This document shows, piece after piece, positions 25,729 to 34,687 of a DNA stretch of 64,000 nt. The stretch is from Trueperella pecoris (lineage in GTDB: Bacteria > Actinomycetota > Actinomycetes > Actinomycetales > Actinomycetaceae), in the NCBI RefSeq assembly GCF_014926385.1, contig NZ_CP053291.1, positions 930,001-994,000 of the forward strand. Direction: 5' to 3'. The position numbers were made by a program, and so were the translations under genes. The notes below the pieces were generated by a model. That model was not told the DNA's origin. It saw nothing but the letters and a program-made list of their open reading frames with translations, and made no database searches. The first letter of the stretch is position 1. Every line of letters starts with the position of its first letter.

Positions 25729-26687
25729 TTACGTCAATCCCATCGCCGTCCATCAACGCCATACCGCTGGGTCCGTTGACGATCCATTTCTATGCGTTGT
25801 GCATCCTGACGGGCATCATCGTGGCCTGGAAGATCGCCGACCGCCGGTACACGCGCTGGGGCGGCCCGCGCGACGTCTCACTCGATGTCGCCGTATGGAT
25901 GGTGCTGGTGGGTATCGTTGGCGCGCGCCTGTACCACGTCATCACCACTCCAGATCCGTATTGGGGGCCCAACGGCGATCCCTGGAAGGCGTTGCGCGTC
26001 TGGGAAGGCGGGCTCGGCATTTGGGGCGGCATCGCGGCCGGAGCGCTGGGGGGCTGGTATTCCCTGCACCGCCGCGGCCTGCGTTTTGCCCCGTTCGCCG
26101 ACGCCGTCGCGCCGGGTGTGTTGATCGGTCAGGCTATCGGCCGCTTCGGAAACTACTTCAATCAGGAACTGTTCGGTGGCCCCACCACCCTTCCTTGGGG
26201 CCTTGAGATTGACGACGCCCACCTTCCCGCTGGGTATGCCTCCGGTACGCTTTTCCACCCGACCTTCCTCTATGAGGCGCTGTGGTGCGTGGCCATGGCG
26301 ATCATCCTCGTGTGGTTGGAAAAGCGCCTGAAGCTGCGCGGCGGGCAGACGGCCGTCATATACGTGATCTTGTACGTTCTTGGCCGGGTATGGATTGAGA
26401 ACATGCGAATCGACACCGCCCAAATGATTATGGGCTTGCGCCTCAACGTCTGGACGTCAATCATCGTCCTCGCCGGCGCCGTCGTCGTTCTTCTGGCGCT
26501 GACACTCTATCTGCGAAGCCACCTTCAGCTGGCCGACATCTATCTCGACGGCCGCCCACGCGGCGAGCAGATCGGCGACGGGCCGGGGCTCGATGGCGTG
26601 GCAGAGCGCAGCGACCCGGCGGTGGAGCCGCAGACAGAAGAGCCGGCGAGCGCCGTCGTCGTGATCAACCCATCAGAAAGTCAGTGA
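25725..26687 (+). CDS. lgt: Prolipoprotein diacylglyceryl transferase
   Basis: This 320-aa integral membrane enzyme transfers diacylglycerol from phosphatidylglycerol to the lipobox Cys of prolipoproteins. The Lgt signature GQAIGRFGNYFNQELFG is present, as is VWEGGLGIWGG. About seven transmembrane segments are followed by a hydrophilic C-terminal tail of about 55 residues, typical of Actinobacteria. The start is TTG 25725, overlapping the trpA stop (TTGA) and preceded by AAAGGAGC. The trp-lgt linkage is conserved in actinomycetes. Confidence 0.95.
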   Translation: MITSIPSPSINAIPLGPLTIHFYALCILTGIIVAWKIADRRYTRWGGPRDVSLDVAVWMVLVGIVGARLYHVITTPDPYWGPNGDPWKALRVWEGGLGIWGGIAAGALGGWYSLHRRGLRFAPFADAVAPGVLIGQAIGRFGNYFNQELFGGPTTLPWGLEIDDAHLPAGYASGTLFHPTFLYEALWCVAMAIILVWLEKRLKLRGGQTAVIYVILYVLGRVWIENMRIDTAQMIMGLRLNVWTSIIVLAGAVVVLLALTLYLRSHLQLADIYLDGRPRGEQIGDGPGLDGVAERSDPAVEPQTEEPASAVVVINPSESQ

Positions 26688-26717
26688 CGTCGGGGTCGGC
26701 GCCATCATTTCATCAGG

Positions 26718-26723
26718 TAAGAT
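26718..26723 (+). promoter_or_regulatory. Leaderless -10 box of pyk
   Basis: TAAGAT ends 6 nt before ATG 26730 with no ribosome binding site. Confidence 0.55.
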
Positions 26724-26729
26724 AGAAAC

Positions 26730-28148
26730 ATGCGCAGAGCGAAGATTGTTTGTACCCTCGGTCCGGCCACTGACACCAAAGAGCGAATTGTCGAGCTCGT
26801 CAAGGCTGGCATGAATGTTGCCCGAATTAACGCCTCCCACGGCTCTCATGCCGAACACGAGCAGCGAATCGACATGGTTCGCGAGGCTGCGGAGGAGCTC
26901 GGTGAGGCTGTGGCTATTCTCGTCGATCTCCAGGGCCCCAAGATTCGTTTGGGAACCTTCGAATCGGGTCCCGTTCTCCTTGAGCAGGGTGATATTTTCA
27001 CGATCACCACTGAGGACGTCCCCGGTGACAAGGATCTTGTCTCGACTACCTTTAAAGGGTTGCCAGGTGACTGCAAGCCCGGCGACCTCATCCTCATTGA
27101 CGACGGAAAGGTGCAGGTACGCGTCGTTTCCGTCGAGGGTCCCGAGGTTAAGACCGAGGTTCTTATCGGTGGTACTGTTTCCAACAACAAGGGTGTGAAC
27201 CTTCCCGGAGTGGCCGTCTCGGTGCCGGCGCTGTCGGAAAAAGACAAGATCGATCTCGAATGGGCGCTCAACTACGGCGCGGATATCTGCGCGCTTTCTT
27301 TCGTGCGTTCGGCCGAGGATGTCAAGGATGTTCACCAGATCATGGATATGGTCGGAAGGCGCATCCCCGTCATCGCCAAGATTGAAAAGCCCCAGGCGGT
27401 CACTGCCCTCGAAGAGATCGTCTCGGTCTTCGATGGCATCATGGTCGCCCGTGGTGACCTCGGCGTTGAGCTTCCGCTTCAGCAGGTGCCGATCGTCCAG
27501 AAGCGCGCCATCAGCATCGCTCGCCGAAATGCTAAGCCGGTCATCGTCGCGACCCAGGTGCTTGAGTCCATGATTACCTCTCCGACCCCGACCCGCGCTG
27601 AGACCTCGGACTGCGCGAACGCCATTCTCGACGGCGCGGATGCGGTTATGCTCTCTGGCGAGACGTCGGTGGGCAAGTACCCGATCGTCTGCGTCCAGAC
27701 GATGGCATCTATCATCCAGTTCACGGAGGAGCACGGGCTCGAGTCGATCCCGAAGATCGGTAACCTCCACCGGACCCGTAACGGCGTAATCACACGTTCG
27801 GCTATGGACATCGGCGAGGCCCTTGGCGTGAAGTACCTGGCGGTCTTCACTGCCTCTGGACAGACGGCTCGTCGTATGGCCCGCCTGCGTGCTCGCATTC
27901 CGCTCCTCGTCTTTACCCCGTCCCGTGACATCCGTCAGCGCCTGGCGCTGACCTGGGGTGTACAGACGATCATCACACCCGAGGTCGAGGACACGGACCA
28001 CATGGTTGAGCAGGTCGATCAGGCGTTGCGCGACCGCGGCTTCGCCGTCGATGGCGACCGCGTGGTGGTCGTCTCGGGTATGCCTCCGGGGAAGGTTGGA
28101 TCGACGAACACGATTCGTGTTCACAAGATGGGCGAAACTTTTGCCTAG
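26730..28148 (+). CDS. pyk: Pyruvate kinase
   Basis: This 472-aa glycolytic enzyme converts phosphoenolpyruvate and ADP to pyruvate and ATP. It starts RRAKIVCTLGPATDTKE. The active-site signature IPVIAKIEKPQAV carries the catalytic Lys, MVARGDLGVELP is the Mg-binding loop, and ATQVLESMI and SGETSVGKYP follow. The C-terminal domain is full length. Codon usage is strongly biased, suggesting high expression. It probably starts leaderless from TAAGAT. Confidence 0.97.
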   Translation: MRRAKIVCTLGPATDTKERIVELVKAGMNVARINASHGSHAEHEQRIDMVREAAEELGEAVAILVDLQGPKIRLGTFESGPVLLEQGDIFTITTEDVPGDKDLVSTTFKGLPGDCKPGDLILIDDGKVQVRVVSVEGPEVKTEVLIGGTVSNNKGVNLPGVAVSVPALSEKDKIDLEWALNYGADICALSFVRSAEDVKDVHQIMDMVGRRIPVIAKIEKPQAVTALEEIVSVFDGIMVARGDLGVELPLQQVPIVQKRAISIARRNAKPVIVATQVLESMITSPTPTRAETSDCANAILDGADAVMLSGETSVGKYPIVCVQTMASIIQFTEEHGLESIPKIGNLHRTRNGVITRSAMDIGEALGVKYLAVFTASGQTARRMARLRARIPLLVFTPSRDIRQRLALTWGVQTIITPEVEDTDHMVEQVDQALRDRGFAVDGDRVVVVSGMPPGKVGSTNTIRVHKMGETFA

Positions 28149-28200
28149 AGCTGTGATCTTTCTCCAGTTTCGGCTGAGATAATCACGCAGGACCTTCCTG

Positions 28201-28206
28201 TATGAT
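28201..28206 (+). promoter_or_regulatory. -10 box of tRNA-Leu(CAA)
   Basis: TATGAT lies 14 bases before the mature tRNA 5' end. No convincing -35 element is seen at 16-18 bp. Confidence 0.45.
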
Positions 28207-28220
28207 CAGTTAGGTCTCAC

Positions 28221-28302
28221 GCTCCTGTGGTGGAATTGGCAGACACACTGCACTCAAAATGCAGCGCTGAAAGGCGTGCGGGTTCGAGTCCCGCCGGGAG
28301 CA
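28221..28302 (+). tRNA. tRNA-Leu (anticodon CAA)
   Basis: Acceptor strands GCTCCTG (28221-28227) and CGGGAGC (28295-28301) pair with one T-G wobble, and discriminator A follows. The D arm is GGTGGAATTGGCAGACAC. The anticodon stem CTGCA/TGCAG holds the loop CTCAAAA, giving CAA (reads UUG). There is a class II variable arm, and the T arm has GGTTCGAGTCC. CCA is not encoded. Confidence 0.96.
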
Positions 28303-28414
28303 CTTGGTTGGCGATGTTGCCCTAATGGCACACATGTCATCTTGCCAGTTTGTAAAATTAAGCATGTAGGAAACTTATTTCTCGCATGGAACCAAACAGC
28401 GATCGGAGGAAGAC

Positions 28415-29047
28415 GTGAGTGATGCAGTCGCGGGCGCACGGGTAGAAAAGATCAACGATGATACTGATCCTGCAACCGTCAAGGCTCTCGTCGTCGAAGA
28501 TGAGACGTTAATTCGTCTAGATATTGTCGAAACGCTTCAGGACGCGGGCTACACCGTTGTGGCTGAGGGCGCTTCGGGTGACGAAGCGATCGAGCTGGCC
28601 CAGGAGCACGATCCCGATCTCATCGTTATGGATGTGAAGATGCCGGGCATGGATGGGCTCACGGCCGCGGAGCGGATCCTCTCGGACCACCAGGTCGCCA
28701 TCGTCATGTTGACCGCGTTTTCGCAGAAGGAGCTCGTCGAGCGTGCTCGTGACGCCGGCGCGATGGCTTATGTCGTCAAGCCCTTCACCCCGGAGCACCT
28801 GATTCCGGCTGTCGAAATCGCCCTGTCCCGTTCGCGTGAGATCGCCTCGCTCGAGAACGAGGTTTCCTCGTTGACCGAGAAGTTTGAGACGCGCAAGCGG
28901 GTTGATCAGGCGAAGGGTCTGCTCCAGGAGAAGATGGGGCTGACGGAGCCTGAGGCCTTCCGTTGGATTCAGAAGACCTCGATGGATCGCCGTCTGACGA
29001 TGCGTGAGGTGGCGGACGCCGTCGTCGAGCAGGTTGGTGACAACTAA
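28415..29047 (+). CDS. pdtaR: ANTAR-domain response regulator (PdtaR-like)
   Basis: This 210-aa two-domain regulator has a receiver domain with acidic pair EDE near residues 28-30, phospho-acceptor Asp in LIVMDVKMPGMDG, Thr in VMLTAFS and Lys in VVKPF. A coiled linker leads to a C-terminal ANTAR domain (KRVDQAKGLLQEKMGLTEPEAFRWIQKTSMD). ANTAR domains bind paired hairpins in RNA and cause antitermination. The GTG start follows CGGAGGAAG. The cognate PdtaS-type histidine kinase is not in the window. It overlaps the convergent thioesterase gene by 4 nt. Confidence 0.92.
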   Translation: MSDAVAGARVEKINDDTDPATVKALVVEDETLIRLDIVETLQDAGYTVVAEGASGDEAIELAQEHDPDLIVMDVKMPGMDGLTAAERILSDHQVAIVMLTAFSQKELVERARDAGAMAYVVKPFTPEHLIPAVEIALSRSREIASLENEVSSLTEKFETRKRVDQAKGLLQEKMGLTEPEAFRWIQKTSMDRRLTMREVADAVVEQVGDN

Positions 29048-29412
29048 CGCTTGACGAAGACGCAGGTCATTCGGCCTGCGGCTGTGGTTGTGCCGTGTTC
29101 GTCGGTCACGATGACCTGGCAGGTTGCTGACGAGCGCCCGAGGTGGACAAGCGTGGCTGTAGCTTGTGCCAGTCCGGTGGCGTTGGGGACAAAGTGAGAA
29201 ACCGAGAGTTCGGTACCTACCGCGACCTTGCCGTCGGGGGCGTTGGCAAGGGCCAAGAGCGATCCTGCGTGCTCGATGAGTATCGCGTTGATGCCGCCGT
29301 GCACGACGCCGTATGGCTGGCGGGCGTGGTCGGTCGGCATGCTCACGGTGCAGCATTCTCTTGTGTTGGTCTCGACGCTGATGTTGAGCGTTTCGTCTAG
29401 AGTGGTCCACAT
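29044..29412 (-). CDS. PaaI/YdiI-type hotdog-fold thioesterase
   Basis: This 122-aa hotdog thioesterase probably hydrolyses an acyl-CoA. The family motif is PYGVVHGGINAILIEHAGSLLA (His-Gly-Gly followed by the catalytic acid), and the later strands (VGTELSVSHF, GRSSATCQVIV) fit. I start at ATG 29412, 7 nt downstream of a TATTCT -10 box; GTG 29433 is a longer alternative without a ribosome binding site. The substrate is not known; relatives act on menaquinone precursors or phenylacetyl-CoA. Confidence 0.83.
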   Translation of the reverse strand: MWTTLDETLNISVETNTRECCTVSMPTDHARQPYGVVHGGINAILIEHAGSLLALANAPDGKVAVGTELSVSHFVPNATGLAQATATLVHLGRSSATCQVIVTDEHGTTTAAGRMTCVFVKR

Positions 29413-29419
29413 ATGGCAA

Positions 29420-29425
29420 AGAATA
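29420..29425 (-). promoter_or_regulatory. Leaderless -10 box of the thioesterase gene
   Basis: On the minus strand TATTCT ends 7 nt before ATG 29412. Confidence 0.45.
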
Positions 29426-29472
29426 CCAATCACGTTCGATTGCTCGGCGATGTGAGTGTCGGCGCTAGGCGC

Positions 29473-29478
29473 TAGGCT
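29473..29478 (+). promoter_or_regulatory. Leaderless -10 box of polA
   Basis: TAGGCT ends 6 nt before GTG 29485. A partial copy, CTAGGC, occurs 8 bases upstream. Confidence 0.55.
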
Positions 29479-29484
29479 GGGGGA

Positions 29485-32184
29485 GTGAATAAAGAAACTC
29501 TCCTCGTCCTTGATGGTCATTCGCTGGCGTTCAGGTCCTTTTTCGCCTTGCCCGCAGATTCTTTCGTGACGGCTCAGGGCCAATACACGAACGCTGTCCA
29601 CGGCTTTGTTTCGACGTTGCTCAAGCTCGTGGCCGATTACTCGCCCACGCACGTCGCCGTGGCATTCGATCTGCCGGGCGGCACGTTCCGCACCCGCGAA
29701 TACGCCGATTACAAGGGCGGGCGTGCGGCTACGCCGGAGGAGTTTAAGGGGCAGATTTCTGTCATTCAGCAGGTGCTGGACGTCCTGGGCATCGCATGGG
29801 TGACGGTTGAGGATTTTGAGGCGGATGACATCGTGGCGACCCTCGCCACGCGCGCTGAGAGCCGGGGCATGAGGGTCTACGTTTCCTCGGGTGACAAGGA
29901 TACCTATCAGCTCGTGGATGAGAACATCACGCTGCTTTATCCGATGCCTCGATCACAGATGGCGGTGCTTGACCCGGCGGCTATCGTCGCCAAGGCTGGT
30001 GTGGAGCCGGCGTTGTATTCGGATCTCGCGGCGCTGGTGGGTGAGGGCGCGGATAACATCCCGGGCGTACCGCTGTGGGGGCCGAAGACCGCCGCGAAGT
30101 GGCTGAATCACTATGGCGGGCTCGAGGCCCTGCTCGAGCACGCTGACGAGATTAAGGGCAAGGCGGGCGAGAATCTGCGTGCCAATATCGAGCTGGTGCG
30201 CCGCAACCGCCGGTTGAATAATCTCGTGCGTGATCTGCCGGTCGCTGAGGATTTCGATGCGCTGATCCCGCTCGGGGTGGATCGCGAGGCATTGCACGCG
30301 CTTTTTGACACCTTGGATTTCACGCGCATGCGCGAACGGGTCTTGAAGGAACTTCCGATGCGCTCGGGCTCAGACCAGGTTGAGGCACTCACCGAGGATC
30401 GTGAGATGGTTGCCATTGAGGCCGGCAGCGTGCCACTGGCGGACTTCGTCACTGAGCACAACGGACCATGGGGTGTGGACATCGAGGGCGATCGCAGGCC
30501 CGGCTACGGAGACGTGACGATGTTCGCGATCGCGAGTGCGGACGCGGTGTTTTATGGTGACCGCGCTGCGCTCGATGTCGCCGACGAGCGCGCACTGGTC
30601 GCCTTCCTCGAAAGCGAGGAGCACAAGAAGATCGGGCACGGAATGAAGGGCATCACCCACGCCTGGCACGGCGTCGGCATCGAGATGGTCGGGATCGCCT
30701 CGGATACCGAGATCGAGGCCTATCTCCTTCACCCTGATCAACGAAACTATGATCTTGACGATCTCGTTCAGCGATATCTCGCGCGGGATCTGCCACTTTC
30801 CGCAGGGGATCAGGACACGCTGGGAATCAGTGCTGATGGTGAACTAGTCACAACCCTTACCCCGCGGGCTGGAGTCTTGAAGGATCTGAGCGAGGCGTTC
30901 GAGGCGGCGCTCACGGACGTCGATCCGACGGGCGCGCTCATCGACCTGGAAATGGCCGTGTCGGGCATTCTTTTCGACATGGAGAATCTCGGAATCGCGG
31001 TTAACACCGAGCTACTCGACATCCTCTACCACGATTTCAACACGCGAGTTGAGGACGCGCTCGAGCGTGCCCACGCCGCCATCGGGGACACGTCGGTCAA
31101 CCTTTCGAGCCCAAAGCAGCTACAAGAAGTTCTCTTTGACAGGCTCAAGCTTCCTAAGACGAAGAAGACGAAGTCGGGATACACCACGAATGCGGATGCT
31201 TTGGCTGAGCTCCTGGCCAAGATCGCCTTGCGCGAGGACGAATCGGCGCTTGCCGCCCAGCAGTTTTTGTCGGCGTTGCTCGATTATCGCGACGCGCTTA
31301 AGCTTCGCCAATCGGTGGAGGGTCTGCAACGCTCGGTGCAAGAGGACGGGCGAATTCACACGACGTATCAACAGACGGTGGCAGCCACCGGCCGGCTGTC
31401 CTCCACGGATCCCAACCTTCAAAACATCCATGCGCGCACGCAGGAGGGACAACAGATCCGGGAGATCTTCGTTCCGGGCGAGGGGTATGACTACCTCATG
31501 ACGGCGGACTACTCGCAGATTGAGATGCGTCTCATGGCTCATCTATCGGGCGATCAGGCGCTCATTGATGCCTTCAACAAGGGTGCCGATCTGCACAACT
31601 TCGTGGCCGGGCGCGTGTTTGGCGTGTCCGAAGACGCCGTAACGGGCGAGCAACGCTCTAAGATCAAAGCGATGAGCTATGGGCTGGCGTACGGGCTGTC
31701 CTCCTATGGGCTTTCTCAGCAGCTTCACATCTCCGTGGGCGAGGCAGAACGCCTCATGCAGGATTACTTTGCACGCTTTGGGGGCGTGCGTGACTACCTG
31801 AAATCGGTTGTTGAACAGGCGCGCAAGGATGGCTACACGTCGACGATCATGGGCCGGCGTCGTTACCTTCCCGGTCTGACCAGTATGAACCGACAGCTTC
31901 GGGAGGCCGCCGAGCGTATGGCGCTCAATGCCCCGATCCAGGGATCAGCAGCTGACATCATCAAGTACGCCATGGTTCTGGTCAACGATGCGATCGCCTC
32001 CGCCGGCCTCGAGTCGCGCGTCCTTCTTCAGGTTCATGACGAACTTGTTCTGGAGGTCAAGGCGAGCGAAGCCGAACAGCTCGAGGCGCTCGTCCGCGAA
32101 CAGATGGGGCGCGCTGCCGATCTGTCGGTGCCACTTTCGGTGGGCGTGGGCATTGGCAGGAACTGGCGCGAAGCCGCACACTGA
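29485..32184 (+). CDS. polA: DNA polymerase I
   Basis: This 899-aa repair polymerase has a 5'-3' nuclease domain (residues 1-300; LLVLDGHSLAFRSFFAL, VEDFEADDIVATLA, GEGADNIPGVP) and a C-terminal family A polymerase domain (TADYSQIEMRLMAHLSGD, KAMSYGLAYGLSSYGLS, LLQVHDELVLEV). The middle 3'-5' exonuclease fold keeps only a DIE pair (WGVDIEGD); the second and third acid motifs are not recognisable, so proofreading is probably lost, as in other actinobacterial enzymes. The start is GTG, apparently leaderless. Confidence 0.97.
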   Translation: MNKETLLVLDGHSLAFRSFFALPADSFVTAQGQYTNAVHGFVSTLLKLVADYSPTHVAVAFDLPGGTFRTREYADYKGGRAATPEEFKGQISVIQQVLDVLGIAWVTVEDFEADDIVATLATRAESRGMRVYVSSGDKDTYQLVDENITLLYPMPRSQMAVLDPAAIVAKAGVEPALYSDLAALVGEGADNIPGVPLWGPKTAAKWLNHYGGLEALLEHADEIKGKAGENLRANIELVRRNRRLNNLVRDLPVAEDFDALIPLGVDREALHALFDTLDFTRMRERVLKELPMRSGSDQVEALTEDREMVAIEAGSVPLADFVTEHNGPWGVDIEGDRRPGYGDVTMFAIASADAVFYGDRAALDVADERALVAFLESEEHKKIGHGMKGITHAWHGVGIEMVGIASDTEIEAYLLHPDQRNYDLDDLVQRYLARDLPLSAGDQDTLGISADGELVTTLTPRAGVLKDLSEAFEAALTDVDPTGALIDLEMAVSGILFDMENLGIAVNTELLDILYHDFNTRVEDALERAHAAIGDTSVNLSSPKQLQEVLFDRLKLPKTKKTKSGYTTNADALAELLAKIALREDESALAAQQFLSALLDYRDALKLRQSVEGLQRSVQEDGRIHTTYQQTVAATGRLSSTDPNLQNIHARTQEGQQIREIFVPGEGYDYLMTADYSQIEMRLMAHLSGDQALIDAFNKGADLHNFVAGRVFGVSEDAVTGEQRSKIKAMSYGLAYGLSSYGLSQQLHISVGEAERLMQDYFARFGGVRDYLKSVVEQARKDGYTSTIMGRRRYLPGLTSMNRQLREAAERMALNAPIQGSAADIIKYAMVLVNDAIASAGLESRVLLQVHDELVLEVKASEAEQLEALVREQMGRAADLSVPLSVGVGIGRNWREAAH

Positions 32185-32194
32185 TCGGACGCGG

Positions 32195-32989
32195 TCAGCG
32201 AGCTCGGGTTGCGAAGATGATCGTTCCGGGGATTCGCGAAGAGCGCACGGGTCCCCACGCGCCCCAGACCGTCGTCCGGCCGGCTGGCCACGTGGGCTCG
32301 ATCATTTCTTCGATCGTGAAGCCGAATTCGGCCAACGCGTTGACGTGATCTGCGAGCGTGTGGTGGAAGTTGACGTACTCGAGGTCACCCGATTCGGTGC
32401 GTTCGACGTAGGGCGTGCGATCCCAGTACGAGCGCTTGACGCGGAAGGAATTGGCGTCATCGGCAAACACCCACTTAAGGGGGTGTGAGGCGGAAAAGAC
32501 CCAACGACCGCCCGGCGCGAGGACGCGGCGGACTTCTCGATGAAGCTCGGCGAGGTTCTCGATGAAGTCGATTGCTCCGAAGGAGGTGAAGACGACATCG
32601 AAGCTCTCGTTTTCGTAGGGCAGGCGCCGTGCGTCTGCCACGGCGAGCGGAAACGTAAGGTGAGCATCGGCGTTGAGGCGAGCCGCGGCCGCGATCATGC
32701 CCGGGGAGATGTCGCAGGCTGTGACGTCCAGGCCCAGGCCCGCGAGATAGCGAGAACATTGCGCGGCGCCAGAACCAATTTCGAGAATCCTTAAGCCTTG
32801 GAGGCAGGACGGGGATCCGAGTACCTGTGCTTCTTCCTCGCGTAGCCCCTCGGGGCCCCACACGAAGTCGGCCTCTCCCAGAACCTCGCCATGCTCAGCC
32901 AGATACTCATCTGAATTCTCCGTCCACCACTGGGCGTTGGCGGCTCCATCGTCGTCGTGGGGCTGTAGCGGCATGAAACCGGCACTCAT
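32195..32989 (-). CDS. Class I SAM-dependent methyltransferase
   Basis: This 264-aa methyltransferase has SAM motif I ILEIGSGAAQCSRYLAGLG, motif II VTACDISPGMIAAA, and post-motifs SFDVVFTSFGAIDF and EVRRVLAPGGRWVFSASHP. The start ATG 32989 is preceded by AAGG with good spacing. It converges on polA with 10 bases between the stops. Its substrate is unknown; the sequence resembles small-molecule (UbiE/Type 11) enzymes. Confidence 0.87.
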   Translation of the reverse strand: MSAGFMPLQPHDDDGAANAQWWTENSDEYLAEHGEVLGEADFVWGPEGLREEEAQVLGSPSCLQGLRILEIGSGAAQCSRYLAGLGLDVTACDISPGMIAAAARLNADAHLTFPLAVADARRLPYENESFDVVFTSFGAIDFIENLAELHREVRRVLAPGGRWVFSASHPLKWVFADDANSFRVKRSYWDRTPYVERTESGDLEYVNFHHTLADHVNALAEFGFTIEEMIEPTWPAGRTTVWGAWGPVRSSRIPGTIIFATRAR

Positions 32990-33038
32990 GTCTGACCTTC
33001 TTATGTGTGCTATCCGGCAGAATCGCGGGGTTTGGCGC

Positions 33039-33068
33039 TTGAATCAAATGCGCTTATGCCCGTAAACT
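33039..33068 (+). promoter_or_regulatory. Putative promoter of rpsA
   Basis: TTGAAT (33039-33044) and TAAACT (33063-33068) are separated by 18 bases. A leader of about 60 nt would precede the rpsA start, which could host autoregulation by S1; no defined structure is evident. Confidence 0.5.
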
Positions 33069-33137
33069 TGGCTGTTGGCGCCAACTGGAGCCATGACCAT
33101 TGTCCATACTAGTAATTTATCCGGAGTCACCAACTCT

Positions 33138-34604
33138 ATGACAAACAACAATAAGACCTTCACGGAGGTCGCAATCAACGACATCGGCACCGAAGAAGAG
33201 CTCATCGCCGCTGTCGACGAAACCATCAAGTACTTCAACGACGGTGACATCGTTGAAGGCACCGTAGTCAAGGTCGACCGCGACGAAGTCCTGCTCGATA
33301 TCGGCTACAAGACCGAGGGTGTTATCCCCTCCAAGGAACTTTCCATCAAGCACGACATCGATCCCGATGATGTTGTCGAAGTTGGTGACCAGATCGAGGC
33401 TCTCGTTCTCCAGAAGGAGGACAAGGAGGGTCGTCTTCTCCTGTCGAAGAAGCGTGCACAGTACGAGCGCGCCTGGGACAAGATCGAAGAAGTCAAGGAA
33501 GCAGACGGCGTCGTTACCGGTACCGTCATCGAGGTCGTCAAGGGCGGCCTGATCCTCGACATCGGCCTGCGCGGCTTCCTGCCGGCGTCGCTCGTCGAAA
33601 TGCGTCGCGTGCGCGATCTCCAGCCCTACATTGGCCGCGAGATCCAGGCCAAGATCATTGAGCTGGACAAGAACCGCAACAACGTTGTTCTTTCCCGCCG
33701 TGCATGGCTCGAGCAGTCGCAGTCCGAGATCCGCGCCCACTTCCTCGACACCCTCCAGAAGGGCCAGGTTCGTGAAGGCGTCGTCTCTTCGATCGTCAAC
33801 TTCGGTGCGTTCGTTGACCTCGGTGGCGTTGACGGGCTCGTGCACGTCTCCGAGCTGTCTTGGAAGCACATCGACCACCCGTCCGAGGTTGTCGAAGTGG
33901 GTACCCCGGTCACGGTCGAGGTTCTCGACGTCGACATGGATCGCGAGCGCGTATCCCTCTCGCTGAAGGCCACCCAGGAAGATCCGTGGCAGACCTTCGC
34001 CCGCACTCACCGCATCGGCCAGGTTGTGCCGGGTCGCGTGACCAAGCTCGTTCCGTTCGGCGCGTTTGTCCGCGTCGAGGACGGCATCGAGGGTCTCGTC
34101 CACATCTCCGAGCTCGCCCAGCGCCACATCGATCTTCCGGAGCAGGTTGCCAAGGTGGGCGACGAGGTCTTCGTCAAGGTCATCGACATCGATCTCGAGC
34201 GTCGTCGGATCTCCCTCTCGCTCAAGCAGGCCAATGAGGGCGTGGATCCGCACTCGGAGGACTTCGATCCGTCGCTGTACGGCATGACCGCCGAATACGA
34301 CGACGAGGGCAACTACAAGTACCCGGAGGGCTTCGACCCCGAGGCGAACGAGTGGCTTGAGGGCTTCGAGGAGAACCAGGCTGCGTGGGAGGCCGAGTAC
34401 GCGAAGGCCGAGGAGCGCTGGACCGCACACAAGAAGCAGGTTTTGGCTCACATGGAGGCAGACGCCGAGGCCGCCGCAGCGGGCGATACTTCCGCTCCGG
34501 CCGAACCGGCACCGGCTTCCTACTCGTCGGGCAACGACGCCGCCGGCACGCTTGCGTCCGACGAGGCACTTGCCGCCCTTCGTGAGAAGCTCACTGGCAA
34601 CTAA
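33138..34604 (+). CDS. rpsA: 30S ribosomal protein S1
   Basis: This 488-aa protein has four S1 RNA-binding domains: DIVEGTVVKVDRDEVLLDIGYKTEGVIP, VVTGTVIEVVKGGLILDIG, VREGVVSSIVNFGAFVDLGG and VVPGRVTKLVPFGAFVRVEDG. An acidic region and an Ala/Pro-rich tail end LREKLTGN. Four domains is the actinobacterial form (E. coli has six). ATG 33138 places VAINDIG about 8 residues in, as in relatives; ATG 33093 would add 15 residues. Strong codon bias is seen. Two hairpins follow the stop. Confidence 0.95.
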   Translation: MTNNNKTFTEVAINDIGTEEELIAAVDETIKYFNDGDIVEGTVVKVDRDEVLLDIGYKTEGVIPSKELSIKHDIDPDDVVEVGDQIEALVLQKEDKEGRLLLSKKRAQYERAWDKIEEVKEADGVVTGTVIEVVKGGLILDIGLRGFLPASLVEMRRVRDLQPYIGREIQAKIIELDKNRNNVVLSRRAWLEQSQSEIRAHFLDTLQKGQVREGVVSSIVNFGAFVDLGGVDGLVHVSELSWKHIDHPSEVVEVGTPVTVEVLDVDMDRERVSLSLKATQEDPWQTFARTHRIGQVVPGRVTKLVPFGAFVRVEDGIEGLVHISELAQRHIDLPEQVAKVGDEVFVKVIDIDLERRRISLSLKQANEGVDPHSEDFDPSLYGMTAEYDDEGNYKYPEGFDPEANEWLEGFEENQAAWEAEYAKAEERWTAHKKQVLAHMEADAEAAAAGDTSAPAEPAPASYSSGNDAAGTLASDEALAALREKLTGN

Positions 34605-34613
34605 TCGCTTGCT

Positions 34614-34635
34614 GTGCGCGTCGACCGACGCGCAC
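34614..34635 (+). terminator. Hairpin 1 downstream of rpsA
   Basis: A perfect 9-bp stem, GTGCGCGTC/GACGCGCAC, with a GACC loop sits 10 bases after the rpsA stop. There is no T-tract, so it is more likely an mRNA-stabilising or pausing hairpin. Confidence 0.5.
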
Positions 34636-34650
34636 GGTGAGTAACTCTGG

Positions 34651-34687
34651 CGTTCGCCCCGCTCCCTATAGGTGAGTGGGGCGAACG
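34651..34687 (+). terminator. Hairpin 2 / likely terminator of rpsA
   Basis: A 10-bp stem CGTTCGCCCC/GGGGCGAACG, with further CTC/GAG pairing inside the loop, is followed by a weak T-rich stretch. Confidence 0.6.

Noticed and set aside
26673-28124. A 483-codon minus-strand frame opposite pyk
   Set aside because: Same reason: pyk is certain, and the antisense product is Arg/Asp/His-rich without family motifs.
33117-34451. A 444-codon minus-strand frame opposite rpsA
   Set aside because: It mirrors the codon bias of the S1 gene and has no start signal or domain.
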